From Pseudomonadota bacterium (GTDB lineage Bacteria; Desulfobacterota; Syntrophia; Syntrophales; JADFWA01): a DNA stretch of 12,807 nt. Shown piece by piece: positions 7,486 through 12,807 of this stretch; position 1 is the first letter of the stretch, and every line of letters begins with the position of its first letter. Under the pieces are notes generated by a model. That model made no database searches, was not told the origin of the DNA, and saw only the letters and a program-made list of their open reading frames with translations. The stretch covers positions 1 through 12,807 of the forward strand of contig JAUWQS010000017.1 of assembly GCA_030610915.1 (NCBI GenBank), in the 5' to 3' direction. Made by a program: the position numbers and the translations under genes.

Positions 7486-7546
7486 GTTCCCATGCTCCAG
7501 CGTGGGAATGCATACTATATGGGTTCCCACGCTGGAGCATGGGAAC
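7486..7546. repeat. Perfect 23-base inverted repeat upstream of the MFS gene
   Basis: The arms 7486-7508 and 7524-7546 are perfect reverse complements over 23 bases, with a 15-base spacer. Each arm is itself partly palindromic (GTTCCCA...TGGGAA), so several folds are possible. The right arm contains TTCCCACGCTGGAGCATGGG. Such sequences recur as dispersed repeats in several bacterial groups, from memory. It lies in the putative 5' region of the MFS transcript, so it could terminate or stabilise that RNA. Confidence 0.8.
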
Positions 7547-7561
7547 CAGGCAAAAGATGAA

Positions 7562-7782
7562 TGCCCAACATCGAATACGGCTTGAAACTGGAAATTGGAA
7601 ATTAGAAATTTGGGAGAGATGAAACGAGCTTACGAGTTGACAGTACAAACTTAGGTTGTTTAGACTGAAGGCTGTTGGGGCTGTAGGAATATTAATTATA
7701 ACCACTTTTTACCTTCAGCCTTCTTGAACATGAAGGCCCAATTTCTAATTTCCAGTTTCCCATTCAACATTCGATGTTGGCC
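7562..7782. mobile_element. MITE-like element with about 45-base imperfect inverted ends
   Basis: The left arm (about 7562-7613) holds CCCAACATCGAAT and then GAAACTGGAAATT..AGAAATTTGGG. The right arm (7737-7782), read on the other strand, gives the same blocks in the same order, differing by one extra GGAAATT unit and a short variable patch. Inside lies a further stem, GAAGGCTG/CAGCCTTC (7667-7674 with 7716-7723), and the dispersed repeat at 7652-7673. There is no reading frame of interest. The right end lies 16 bases from the nadB stop codon. No clear target duplication was found. Confidence 0.6.
7652..7673. repeat. Dispersed short repeat, copy 2
   Basis: Inverted copy of 3659-3680, with 20 of 22 bases identical by my reading; it begins TAGGTTGTTTAGACTGAAGG. 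Here it sits inside the MITE-like element, which suggests that the copy before the reductase gene is a fragment of the same element family. Confidence 0.55.
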
Positions 7783-7798
7783 GTTCGATGTTCAATGT

Positions 7799-9421
7799 TC
7801 ACTCTTTCATAGACAAAGGTCTGCTTATTACTGTATCCTTCAACCAGTTCCTGTCATCCTTTTCAGGATAATCGATGTTGTAGTGCAGTCCCCGGCTCTC
7901 CTTCCTTAATATGGCGCACATTGTGATCAGTTTTGCCACTGTGGCAATATTTCTGAGTTCCAGCAGATCACCGGTAATAAGAAAATCCCGGTAATACTCA
8001 TCAATTTCTCGATTGATAAGCTCTATTCTCCTTCTGGCGCGCTCTAATCTCTTGTCCGACCTTACAATCCCGACATAGTTCCACATAGATCTCCTTATCT
8101 CATCCCAGTTGTGCGATACCACTATCGATTCATCACTCACTGTTGCGCCTCTCGCATCCCAGGGAGATATAGTAACAGGAGCATCCTTTATCGCAGGAAA
8201 CAGCTCCGATATCTTCATAAATGCCCTGTGCGCAAATACCAGCCCTTCCAGAAGGGAATTGCTCGCGAGACGATTGGCGCCATGAAGACCGGTACAGGAT
8301 ACCTCGCCACATGCAAAGAGTCTGTCGATACTCGTTTCACCAAAGGCATTTGCCGCCACCCCGCCACAGATGTAATGAGCGGCAGGAACTACAGGAATTG
8401 GATCCCCTGTCATATCTATCCCGAACTCGAGGCATTTGTTGTATATATTGGGGAATCTCTTAGTGATAAAATCCTTATCTCTATGAGTAATGTCTAAAAA
8501 GACATATTCATCACCCGATCTTTTCAATTCCGTGTCAATGGCTTTGGCGACAATATCCCTTGGGGCGAGGCACTTCATGGCATGATACCTTTCCATAAAG
8601 GTAGAACCATTTCTCAGCCTCAGAACCCCGCCTTCTCCCCTGACCGCTTCACTGATGAGGAAAGATTTGGCCTCTGGGTGGTAGAGGCAGGTCGGGTGAA
8701 ACTGGATAAACTCCATATTCGCAATCTCTGCTCCAGCTCTGTAAGCCATCGCTATCCCGTCACCCGTTGAAATATCGGGATTTGTGGTTATCAGATATAC
8801 CTTACCCGCGCCTCCGGTGGCGAGAAGGATGAATTTTGACTTGAAGGTATAAACCACATTATTTTTTGCATCAAAGACATAGGCGCCGAGACATTTATCC
8901 CTTCCGCCCTTTTCCCTACCCAGCGCTTTTGATCTCAGTATCAGGTCTATCGCAACAAAGTTTTCGTATATTTTTATGTTTTCTTTGGAATTCGCTTTCT
9001 CAACAAGCGCTCTTTCTATTTCCTGTCCGGTAAAGTCCTTTGCATGCAATATCCTTCTCCTGGAATGCCCCCCTTCCCTTCCGAGATCGTAGATATTGGA
9101 GCCGCCACCTTTTGCCCTGGTAAATTCCACTCCCCATTTAATCAGTTCAGCTATCCTTTCAGGGGCGTCTGTCACAACGCTTCTCACCACATCTTCCTTG
9201 CAGAGACCTGCCCCGCAGGCAAGGGTGTCATTTATATGATACTCAAATTTGTCGGTTTCACCCCAAACAGTGGCTATTCCCCCCTGAGCATAATTTGTAT
9301 TAGATTCTATCTCCTCTTTTTTTGTGACAACCGCAACAGTCCCAAGATCGGCCGCCTTTATTGCAAAGCAAAGCCCCGCAATGCCGCTGCCGATAACCAG
9401 AAAATCAGTCTCTATTTCCAT
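7799..9421 (-). CDS. nadB: L-aspartate oxidase
   Basis: NadB oxidises L-aspartate to iminoaspartate with FAD, the first step of NAD synthesis; quinolinate synthase NadA then uses the product. In anaerobes fumarate can be the electron acceptor. The 540 residues fit the family length. Visible motifs: GSGIAG (11-16, FAD Rossmann), NYAQGGIA (43-50), GREGGHSRRR (114-123), EFIQFHPT (237-244), SEAVRGEGG (257-265), RDIVAKAID (288-296), HYICGGV (349-355) and CGEVSCTGLHGANRLASNS (371-389). These separate it from succinate dehydrogenase and fumarate reductase flavoproteins, and the C-terminal helical domain is present. ATG at 9421 is preceded by AAGGAAGTGAAAGAAG, a purine-rich tract. nadA and nadC are not in the window. 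Repeats flank both ends, but the coding sequence looks intact. Confidence 0.95.
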   Translation of the reverse strand: MEIETDFLVIGSGIAGLCFAIKAADLGTVAVVTKKEEIESNTNYAQGGIATVWGETDKFEYHINDTLACGAGLCKEDVVRSVVTDAPERIAELIKWGVEFTRAKGGGSNIYDLGREGGHSRRRILHAKDFTGQEIERALVEKANSKENIKIYENFVAIDLILRSKALGREKGGRDKCLGAYVFDAKNNVVYTFKSKFILLATGGAGKVYLITTNPDISTGDGIAMAYRAGAEIANMEFIQFHPTCLYHPEAKSFLISEAVRGEGGVLRLRNGSTFMERYHAMKCLAPRDIVAKAIDTELKRSGDEYVFLDITHRDKDFITKRFPNIYNKCLEFGIDMTGDPIPVVPAAHYICGGVAANAFGETSIDRLFACGEVSCTGLHGANRLASNSLLEGLVFAHRAFMKISELFPAIKDAPVTISPWDARGATVSDESIVVSHNWDEIRRSMWNYVGIVRSDKRLERARRRIELINREIDEYYRDFLITGDLLELRNIATVAKLITMCAILRKESRGLHYNIDYPEKDDRNWLKDTVISRPLSMKE

Positions 9422-9567
9422 CTTCTTTCACTTCCTTTTATGAAATTCTCACGCAAAGTCGCAAAGACAGCAAAGGACAAAGTAACTACTCAGGTTCACG
9501 GTTCCACGGTTCACTGTTCACTGTTCAAATAGTCGATTAGTCAAAAGGTAAGCATTCACGGAATGTT

Positions 9568-9681
9568 GAAATTAGAAAATAGAAATTGGAAATTTGGCCT
9601 TCATGTTTTTATGGGTTCAGGGGTTAAGACCTTTGAACTCTTTCATCTCTTCCAAATTTTTAATTTCCAATTTCAAGTTTC
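9568..9681. mobile_element. MITE-like inverted repeat related to the one at 7562-7782
   Basis: The left arm at 9568-9597 (GAAATTAGAAAATAGAAATT...) and the right arm at 9652-9681 are imperfect reverse complements. GGCCTTCATGTT at 9596-9607 is the exact reverse complement of 7727-7738 in the element on the other side of nadB. The two are therefore probably members of one family, this copy being shorter and more decayed. It has no coding capacity. Confidence 0.45.
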
Positions 9682-9821
9682 AAGCAGTGAACGGCTACGA
9701 TTTATCGAATCCGAAAGCCGAACGGAGCGGATAAATCCACCCCCTATAACCGCAAACATCAGACCGGTAGCTTAGGCTGTAGGAAAAACAACCCGATCCA
9801 ACCTGAGCAGTCAAATCCCTG

Positions 9822-9850
9822 TTTACAAATGATCATGTTTTCTATATACT
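9822..9850 (+). promoter_or_regulatory. Sigma-70-type promoter for tsaD
   Basis: TTTACA (9822-9827) and TATACT (9845-9850) each match the consensus at five of six positions and are 17 bases apart. Transcription would begin near 9857, about 40 bases before the tsaD ATG. An inverted pair, CTTTTCA/TGAAAAG (9849-9855 with 9864-9870), overlaps the end of the -10 box and could be an operator or a small 5' hairpin. Confidence 0.6.
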
Positions 9851-9896
9851 TTTCAACTCTTCATGAAAAGAAGAAATATGTCAAGGGGGGATAAAT

Positions 9897-10913
9897 ATGC
9901 TGGTTTTAGGGATAGAATCATCCTGCGATGAAACAGCATCTGCCGTGGTTCAGGACGGCAGTTCTCTTCTGTCCAACGTCATCGCCTCCCAGATAGATGT
10001 ACACAGTAAATACGGTGGAGTGGTTCCGGAAATTGCGTCTCGAAAGCACATGGAGGCTATTGTTCCGGTTATCCTGCAGGCGCTTTCTGATGCCGGTGTA
10101 TCTTTGGATGATATTGAGGGCATTGCGGTCACAAGAGGACCCGGTCTGGTCGGGTCTCTTCTAATTGGTGTGTCGGTGGCCAAATCGATGGCCTTCGCGA
10201 AGAATATACCTTTTGTGGGCGTGAATCACCTTGAAGGCCACGTAGCATCCGTATTTCTTAACGATGAGAAACCGGCTTTTCCTTTTGTCGCCCTCGTTGT
10301 TTCAGGCGGCCATACGAACGTCTATTTTGTGAAAGATTTCCAGAACTTTAATCTTCTGGGGCAAACCAGAGATGACGCCGCCGGGGAGGCCTTCGACAAA
10401 GCCGCAAAACTTTTGAATATAGGCTACCCTGGGGGGTTGGTAATAGACCGTCTGTCCAGAGGGGGAAACGCTGAATTTATCAGGTTTCCGAGGGCGATGA
10501 AAGACAGCATGGATTTCAGCTTCAGTGGACTGAAGACATCGCTTCTAACCTACATCAAGAAAAGAAAATTACCAATTACTAAAGATGAGATTCCGGATGT
10601 TGTCGCCAGTTATCAGGAGGCTATTGTGGATGTCCTCGTTGATAAAACTCTCAGAGCAGCCCTGCGCTGTTCAACTTCCCGTGTTGTGGTCACCGGGGGT
10701 GTGGCGGCAAACAGCCGGCTGCGCGAGAGATTTTGCGAAGAGGCAAAAGTAAAGGGGATCGAGATATTCATTCCCCCTCCAATTTTGTGCACCGATAATG
10801 CGGCGATGATTGCGGTCATTGGTGACAATCTCCTGCAAAGGGGAGAAAGGAATTCTCTTGATATGAACGCTGTCTCCAGATGGCCGCCACGCCTCCCTGA
10901 ATTATCAAATTAG
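9897..10913 (+). CDS. tsaD: tRNA N6-adenosine threonylcarbamoyltransferase
   Basis: TsaD (Kae1/Gcp family) transfers the threonylcarbamoyl group from TC-AMP to A37 of ANN-decoding tRNAs, acting with TsaB and TsaE in the cytoplasm. The 338-residue length is standard. The ASKHA signature MLVLGIESSCDETA begins the protein. The metal-binding H111 and H115 are in NHLEGHVAS, SGGHT is at 136-140, and the C-terminal metal ligand D300 is in CTDNAAMIA. The ATG follows AAGGGGGG (9883-9890) by six bases. A promoter is visible just upstream. No partner genes (tsaB, tsaE, tsaC) are in the window. This is a housekeeping gene, intact, with no sign of transfer. Confidence 0.97.
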   Translation: MLVLGIESSCDETASAVVQDGSSLLSNVIASQIDVHSKYGGVVPEIASRKHMEAIVPVILQALSDAGVSLDDIEGIAVTRGPGLVGSLLIGVSVAKSMAFAKNIPFVGVNHLEGHVASVFLNDEKPAFPFVALVVSGGHTNVYFVKDFQNFNLLGQTRDDAAGEAFDKAAKLLNIGYPGGLVIDRLSRGGNAEFIRFPRAMKDSMDFSFSGLKTSLLTYIKKRKLPITKDEIPDVVASYQEAIVDVLVDKTLRAALRCSTSRVVVTGGVAANSRLRERFCEEAKVKGIEIFIPPPILCTDNAAMIAVIGDNLLQRGERNSLDMNAVSRWPPRLPELSN

Positions 10914-10984
10914 CCGCGGATGTACGCAGATAAACACAGATAGGACAAAAAAGTAAAATTAATCCGCGTTATCAGCGGCTAATT
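10908..10984. repeat. Inverted repeat filling the tsaD-DUF2062 gap
   Basis: AATTAGCCGC (10908-10917) and GCGGCTAATT (10975-10984) are perfect inverted ends, with further partial pairing inside (CGCGGAT/ATCCGCG). The tsaD stop codon (TAG 10911-10913) lies within the left arm. The interior GATGTACGCAGATAAACACAGATAG looks like a familiar dispersed non-coding repeat. There is no T-run, so it is a poor intrinsic terminator. Confidence 0.6.
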
Positions 10985-10997
10985 CAACGTCTCGGAA

Positions 10998-11474
10998 ATG
11001 GAAATTTCTATACTTGTGAACATAAAAAAAATATTAAAGAGATTTTACGCCGAGTTTATCAGCCTGAAGGGTGAACCGAGAGAGATTGCCATCAGCACAG
11101 CGATAGGAGTATTTGTAAGTGTAATGCCGATAATACCATTTCACACCGTCCTGATTATTCTTTTAGGCCTTTTGCTGAGGCAGAATATAACGGCAGGCAT
11201 TCTTAGTTCTTTGATCGTAGCAAATCCAGTTACCATACCCTTTTTATATACAACTGAATATCACTTGGGAAAGTTTCTCCTCGATGGCAAAGAGAACCAG
11301 ATCATATTAAACAATTTAAGCAATTACGCAATATTTGACATCTTCAATAGAGGATTGAATGCCTTCTACCCCTTGCTCGCAGGCGGCCTTGTCCTGGCGC
11401 CTTTCTTTGCCATTGCCGCCTATTTTATAACATACAGGGCGGTGCTATCAATCAGAAAAAGGCACGGGGAATAG
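10998..11474 (+). CDS. DUF2062 family membrane protein
   Basis: A 158-residue protein of the DUF2062 type. After a short basic start comes SLKGEPREIAISTAIGVFVSVMPIIPFHT, then a hydrophobic helix, LLLRQNITAGILSSLIVANPVTIPFLYTTEYHLG (the typical NP.T.P signature, about 66-92), and a C-terminal hydrophobic segment (about 122-148) ending in RKRHGE. Two or three membrane spans in the inner membrane are likely. The family has no settled function that I know of. The ATG at 10998 has only a weak ribosome site (CGGAA), and an in-frame GTG lies six codons later. It may be read through from tsaD, since the 84-base gap has only a repeat. Confidence 0.8.
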   Translation: MEISILVNIKKILKRFYAEFISLKGEPREIAISTAIGVFVSVMPIIPFHTVLIILLGLLLRQNITAGILSSLIVANPVTIPFLYTTEYHLGKFLLDGKENQIILNNLSNYAIFDIFNRGLNAFYPLLAGGLVLAPFFAIAAYFITYRAVLSIRKRHGE

Positions 11475-11753
11475 CTCATAGCATCAGCTATCATAATTAC
11501 TCAGATAGATAGTCTGGAGACTGCGTAGGAAAAGCGGGAATACAGCACACTTTGAAGGTAGAAAATTCCGGAATTCTCCCAGGAATTCTAAAATCTGCCC
11601 CGCCCGCCTCACCTGAGCTCGCGATATCGGGTAAGATAGGGTTGATCCCATGAACCGCAAAAAAGATAAGACGTTGAGGCCAAAAATAAACGATCTTTAT
11701 TTACTATTCAATATCTGACACCAATAGTCTTTACAAATATCAGGAGCAACCAA
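11475..11753. other. Intergenic stretch with small palindromes; no gene seen
   Basis: A weak hairpin, ATAGCT/AGCTAT (11471-11476 with 11486-11491), spans the preceding stop codon. A perfect 12-base palindrome, AATTCCGGAATT, is at 11564-11575, and GGAATTCT occurs twice (11570-11577 and 11582-11589). AGGAG at 11742-11746 is a good ribosome site for the next gene. I see no clear promoter and no coding frame. Confidence 0.5.
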
Positions 11754-12620
11754 ATGGAAGCGAAACAAGACAAAGAAACAAGATTGGATCGTATAGAGAG
11801 AGGTTTGGAATTACTCCTTCAAGGCACCTTAGAATTAAGGGAGTCTCAAAAGAAGACTGATGCTCAGTTACTGAAGACCGATGCCCAACTGCTTGAACTG
11901 AAGGAATCACAGGATAAAACCGATGCTCAAATTGCGGAAGCCGGAGAACAACGGAAGAAATCCCAGGATAGAATCGATGCTCAACAACCGAAGACCGATG
12001 CTCAACTGCAAAAAACCATAACAAAACTTGATGAGATCGGCCGTCAGCTTGGTGATCTTGGCCTTGTACAGGGTGAGGTTGCTGAGGATTTGTTTTATAG
12101 AAACGTTCGTTATCTTTTCAAAGAAGAGCGCGATATGATTTTTTCGGACGTGAAGAGGAATTTGAAGAAGAAGGGCGCCGGCGAATACGACATTGTGGCA
12201 GTAAATGATTTTGTTGATTTATGAGGATTTTCGTTCAAGATCAAGGCATGCGAAAAAAATAACCACAGGCATATAGTTGATATTCCGAGGATTATTTTTT
12301 GAGCATAACGCAGAGATTGGGCGAAAAGACCATTAATCAACAGAATCATAAATGGAGGTGCTGTGCTGGTGATAAAGGTCAAGAACAAATTGCAAAAGCG
12401 GATGGTGGACAAATTTGTTGAGAAGAAACTGCCTAAATTCAGGGAAATCTTTCCCGAGTACCGCGAGCGCAGGCTTTTCGGTGGGATAGGGGCTTTGGTT
12501 GTGAAAGATGATGCAAGTCGCTACGCTGAGAAGGCAGAACTATATGTGCTTACACAAGCCATCGAAGGCGGCGCTGCACTAATCAATCGCAAAAACTTTC
12601 GGGCAAAGGAATTCAGTTGA
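11754..12620 (+). pseudogene. Coiled-coil / PD-(D/E)XK nuclease-like gene, split by a small insertion
   Basis: The 5' part (11754-12224) has a good AGGAG site seven bases before ATG. It encodes a coiled-coil rich in repeated TDAQ units (residues 35, 42, 56, 81) and then QGEVAEDLFYRNVRYLF...GAGEYDIVAVN. The 3' part (12363-12620) begins VLVIKVKNKL and continues VDKFVEKKLPKFREIFPEY...YVLTQ. Families with this layout, often near DUF3782 proteins, carry a nuclease-like core with D..(I)E.K residues. Here D146 is present, but the expected E of IEVKN is K159. Joining g12207 to g12355 gives one 239-codon frame reading DIVAVNGGAVLVIKVKNK. The gene was therefore intact before a 147-base event that brought in a TGA stop at 12222. 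The 3' half keeps GGAGG four bases before GTG 12363, so separate translation is possible. Cellular role unknown. Confidence 0.8.
12208..12348. mobile_element. 141-base MITE-like insertion in the coiled-coil gene
   Basis: The segment is flanked by the direct repeat TAAATG (12202-12207 and 12349-12354), consistent with a 6-base target duplication. Its ends are inverted: ATGATTTTGTTGATT (12205-12219) against AATCAACAGAATCAT (12335-12349), 14 of 15 matching. Weaker pairing continues to TTTTCG/CGAAAA about 28 bases in. The inverted ends slightly overlap the direct repeat, so the exact borders may shift by a few bases. It has no coding frame. Removing it with one repeat copy restores the host gene. 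The mobilising transposase family is unknown. Confidence 0.75.
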
Positions 12621-12807
12621 TTGGCTGTAAATTAACTAAACTGCCAACGTCGCCCGGAGCTAGCGCTCAATAATTGTCGAGTAGACTGGTTTCTTCCGAT
12701 GCTGTAGGTTGATGTTTGTCTTCTCCGTTGCCGCCTGGTTTCCCGGCGGTGCCACATTATCTCAACCATACATCCGTTGGCCCCAGCCCCTCTCAGAACC
12801 GTGCTTG
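12621..12807 (-). other. Possible 3' end of a group II intron on the minus strand, cut by the window edge
   Basis: Read on the minus strand from the edge, the sequence begins CAAGCACGGTTCTGAGAGGG, which resembles the 3' strand of a group II intron domain V and the junction after it (recognised from memory). A small stem CAAC/GTTG (+ strand 12762-12765 with 12775-12778) could belong to domain VI. CTACTCGAC on the minus strand (12676-12684) recalls 3' ends of some bacterial introns, but the distance is longer than usual. The 5' half of domain V and any reverse transcriptase would lie beyond 12807. A further hairpin, CCGCC/GGCGG, lies at about 12732-12750. No coding frame is seen. Confidence 0.35.

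Larger units (their letters stand above)
9422..9896. other. Intergenic region between divergent nadB and tsaD; repeats and the tsaD promoter
   Basis: No gene is supported in these 475 bases. It contains ACTCAGGTTCACGG (9488-9501, shared with 5654-5667) and GTTCACT tandem copies (9509-9527). An imperfect inverted repeat follows (9568-9597 with 9652-9681) that resembles the element at 7562-7782. A two-part hairpin stands at 9699-9737 (GATTTATC/GATAAATC plus TCCG/CGGA inside). The tsaD promoter is near 9822-9850. The nadB promoter must lie in the first part, but I see no strong candidate. Confidence 0.6.

Noticed and set aside
7160..7585. 141-residue plus-strand frame opposite the MFS gene
   Set aside because: Lys-rich shadow of membrane-protein codons that runs into the inverted repeat; no ribosome site or domain.
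9044..9532. 162-residue plus-strand frame opposite the start of nadB
   Set aside because: Overlaps nadB antisense and ends in dispersed repeats; no family resemblance.
9563..9775. 70-residue frame between nadB and tsaD
   Set aside because: Built from the MITE-like repeat sequence and AT-rich tracts; its composition is not protein-like.
11740..12024. 94-residue minus-strand frame over the coiled-coil gene
   Set aside because: Repetitive shadow of the TDAQ repeat units, with no independent support.
12208..12348. Intron or programmed frameshift as explanation for the split gene
   Set aside because: The segment is too short for a self-splicing intron, lacks intron boundaries, and has a 6-base direct repeat with inverted ends that fit a transposed element better.

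Overview
The window looks like chromosomal DNA of an anaerobic, probably deltaproteobacterial (Desulfobacterota or syntroph-like) bacterium. This rests on an acyl-CoA/acyl-phosphate energy module, a multidomain Fe-S/flavin enoate or dienoyl-CoA reductase, L-aspartate oxidase, and gene gaps full of short inverted and dispersed repeats. There is no rRNA, tRNA, CRISPR array or complete transposase gene. The taxonomic call is inference from gene style, not from a marker phylogeny.

Left part (1-5646, + strand). After a 264-base leader come three translationally coupled genes: a CoA-binding/ligase subunit of an NDP-forming acyl-CoA synthetase without its ATP-grasp partner (265-1665), then two diverged paralogues of the phosphate acetyl/butyryltransferase family (1662-2591 and 2591-3505). 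A long hairpin covers the last stop codon. A separate gene (3694-5646) encodes a 650-residue FMN/4Fe-4S/FAD/NAD(P) reductase of the 2,4-dienoyl-CoA reductase type. Together they suggest interconversion of a CoA thioester, an acyl phosphate and a free acid, with reduction of an unsaturated acid or acyl-CoA nearby. The substrate cannot be read from the sequence. The two transferase paralogues keep different halves of the family's motifs, which suggests a heteromeric enzyme; this is the best candidate here for an undescribed system.

Middle part (5647-9896). Two minus-strand genes, an MFS carrier (6224-7453) and nadB (7799-9421), sit between three repeat-rich islands (5647-6190, 7486-7798, 9422-9740). 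The islands hold short hairpins, a 23-base perfect inverted repeat, MITE-like inverted repeats shared between the two sides of nadB, and a 9-base tandem repeat.

Right part (9897-12807, + strand). tsaD has a good sigma-70-type promoter and is followed by a DUF2062 membrane protein. Then comes a coiled-coil/PD-(D/E)XK-type gene split by a 141-base MITE-like insertion. The insertion is flanked by a 6-base direct repeat, and removing it restores a 239-codon frame exactly. The right edge may hold the 3' end of a minus-strand group II intron.
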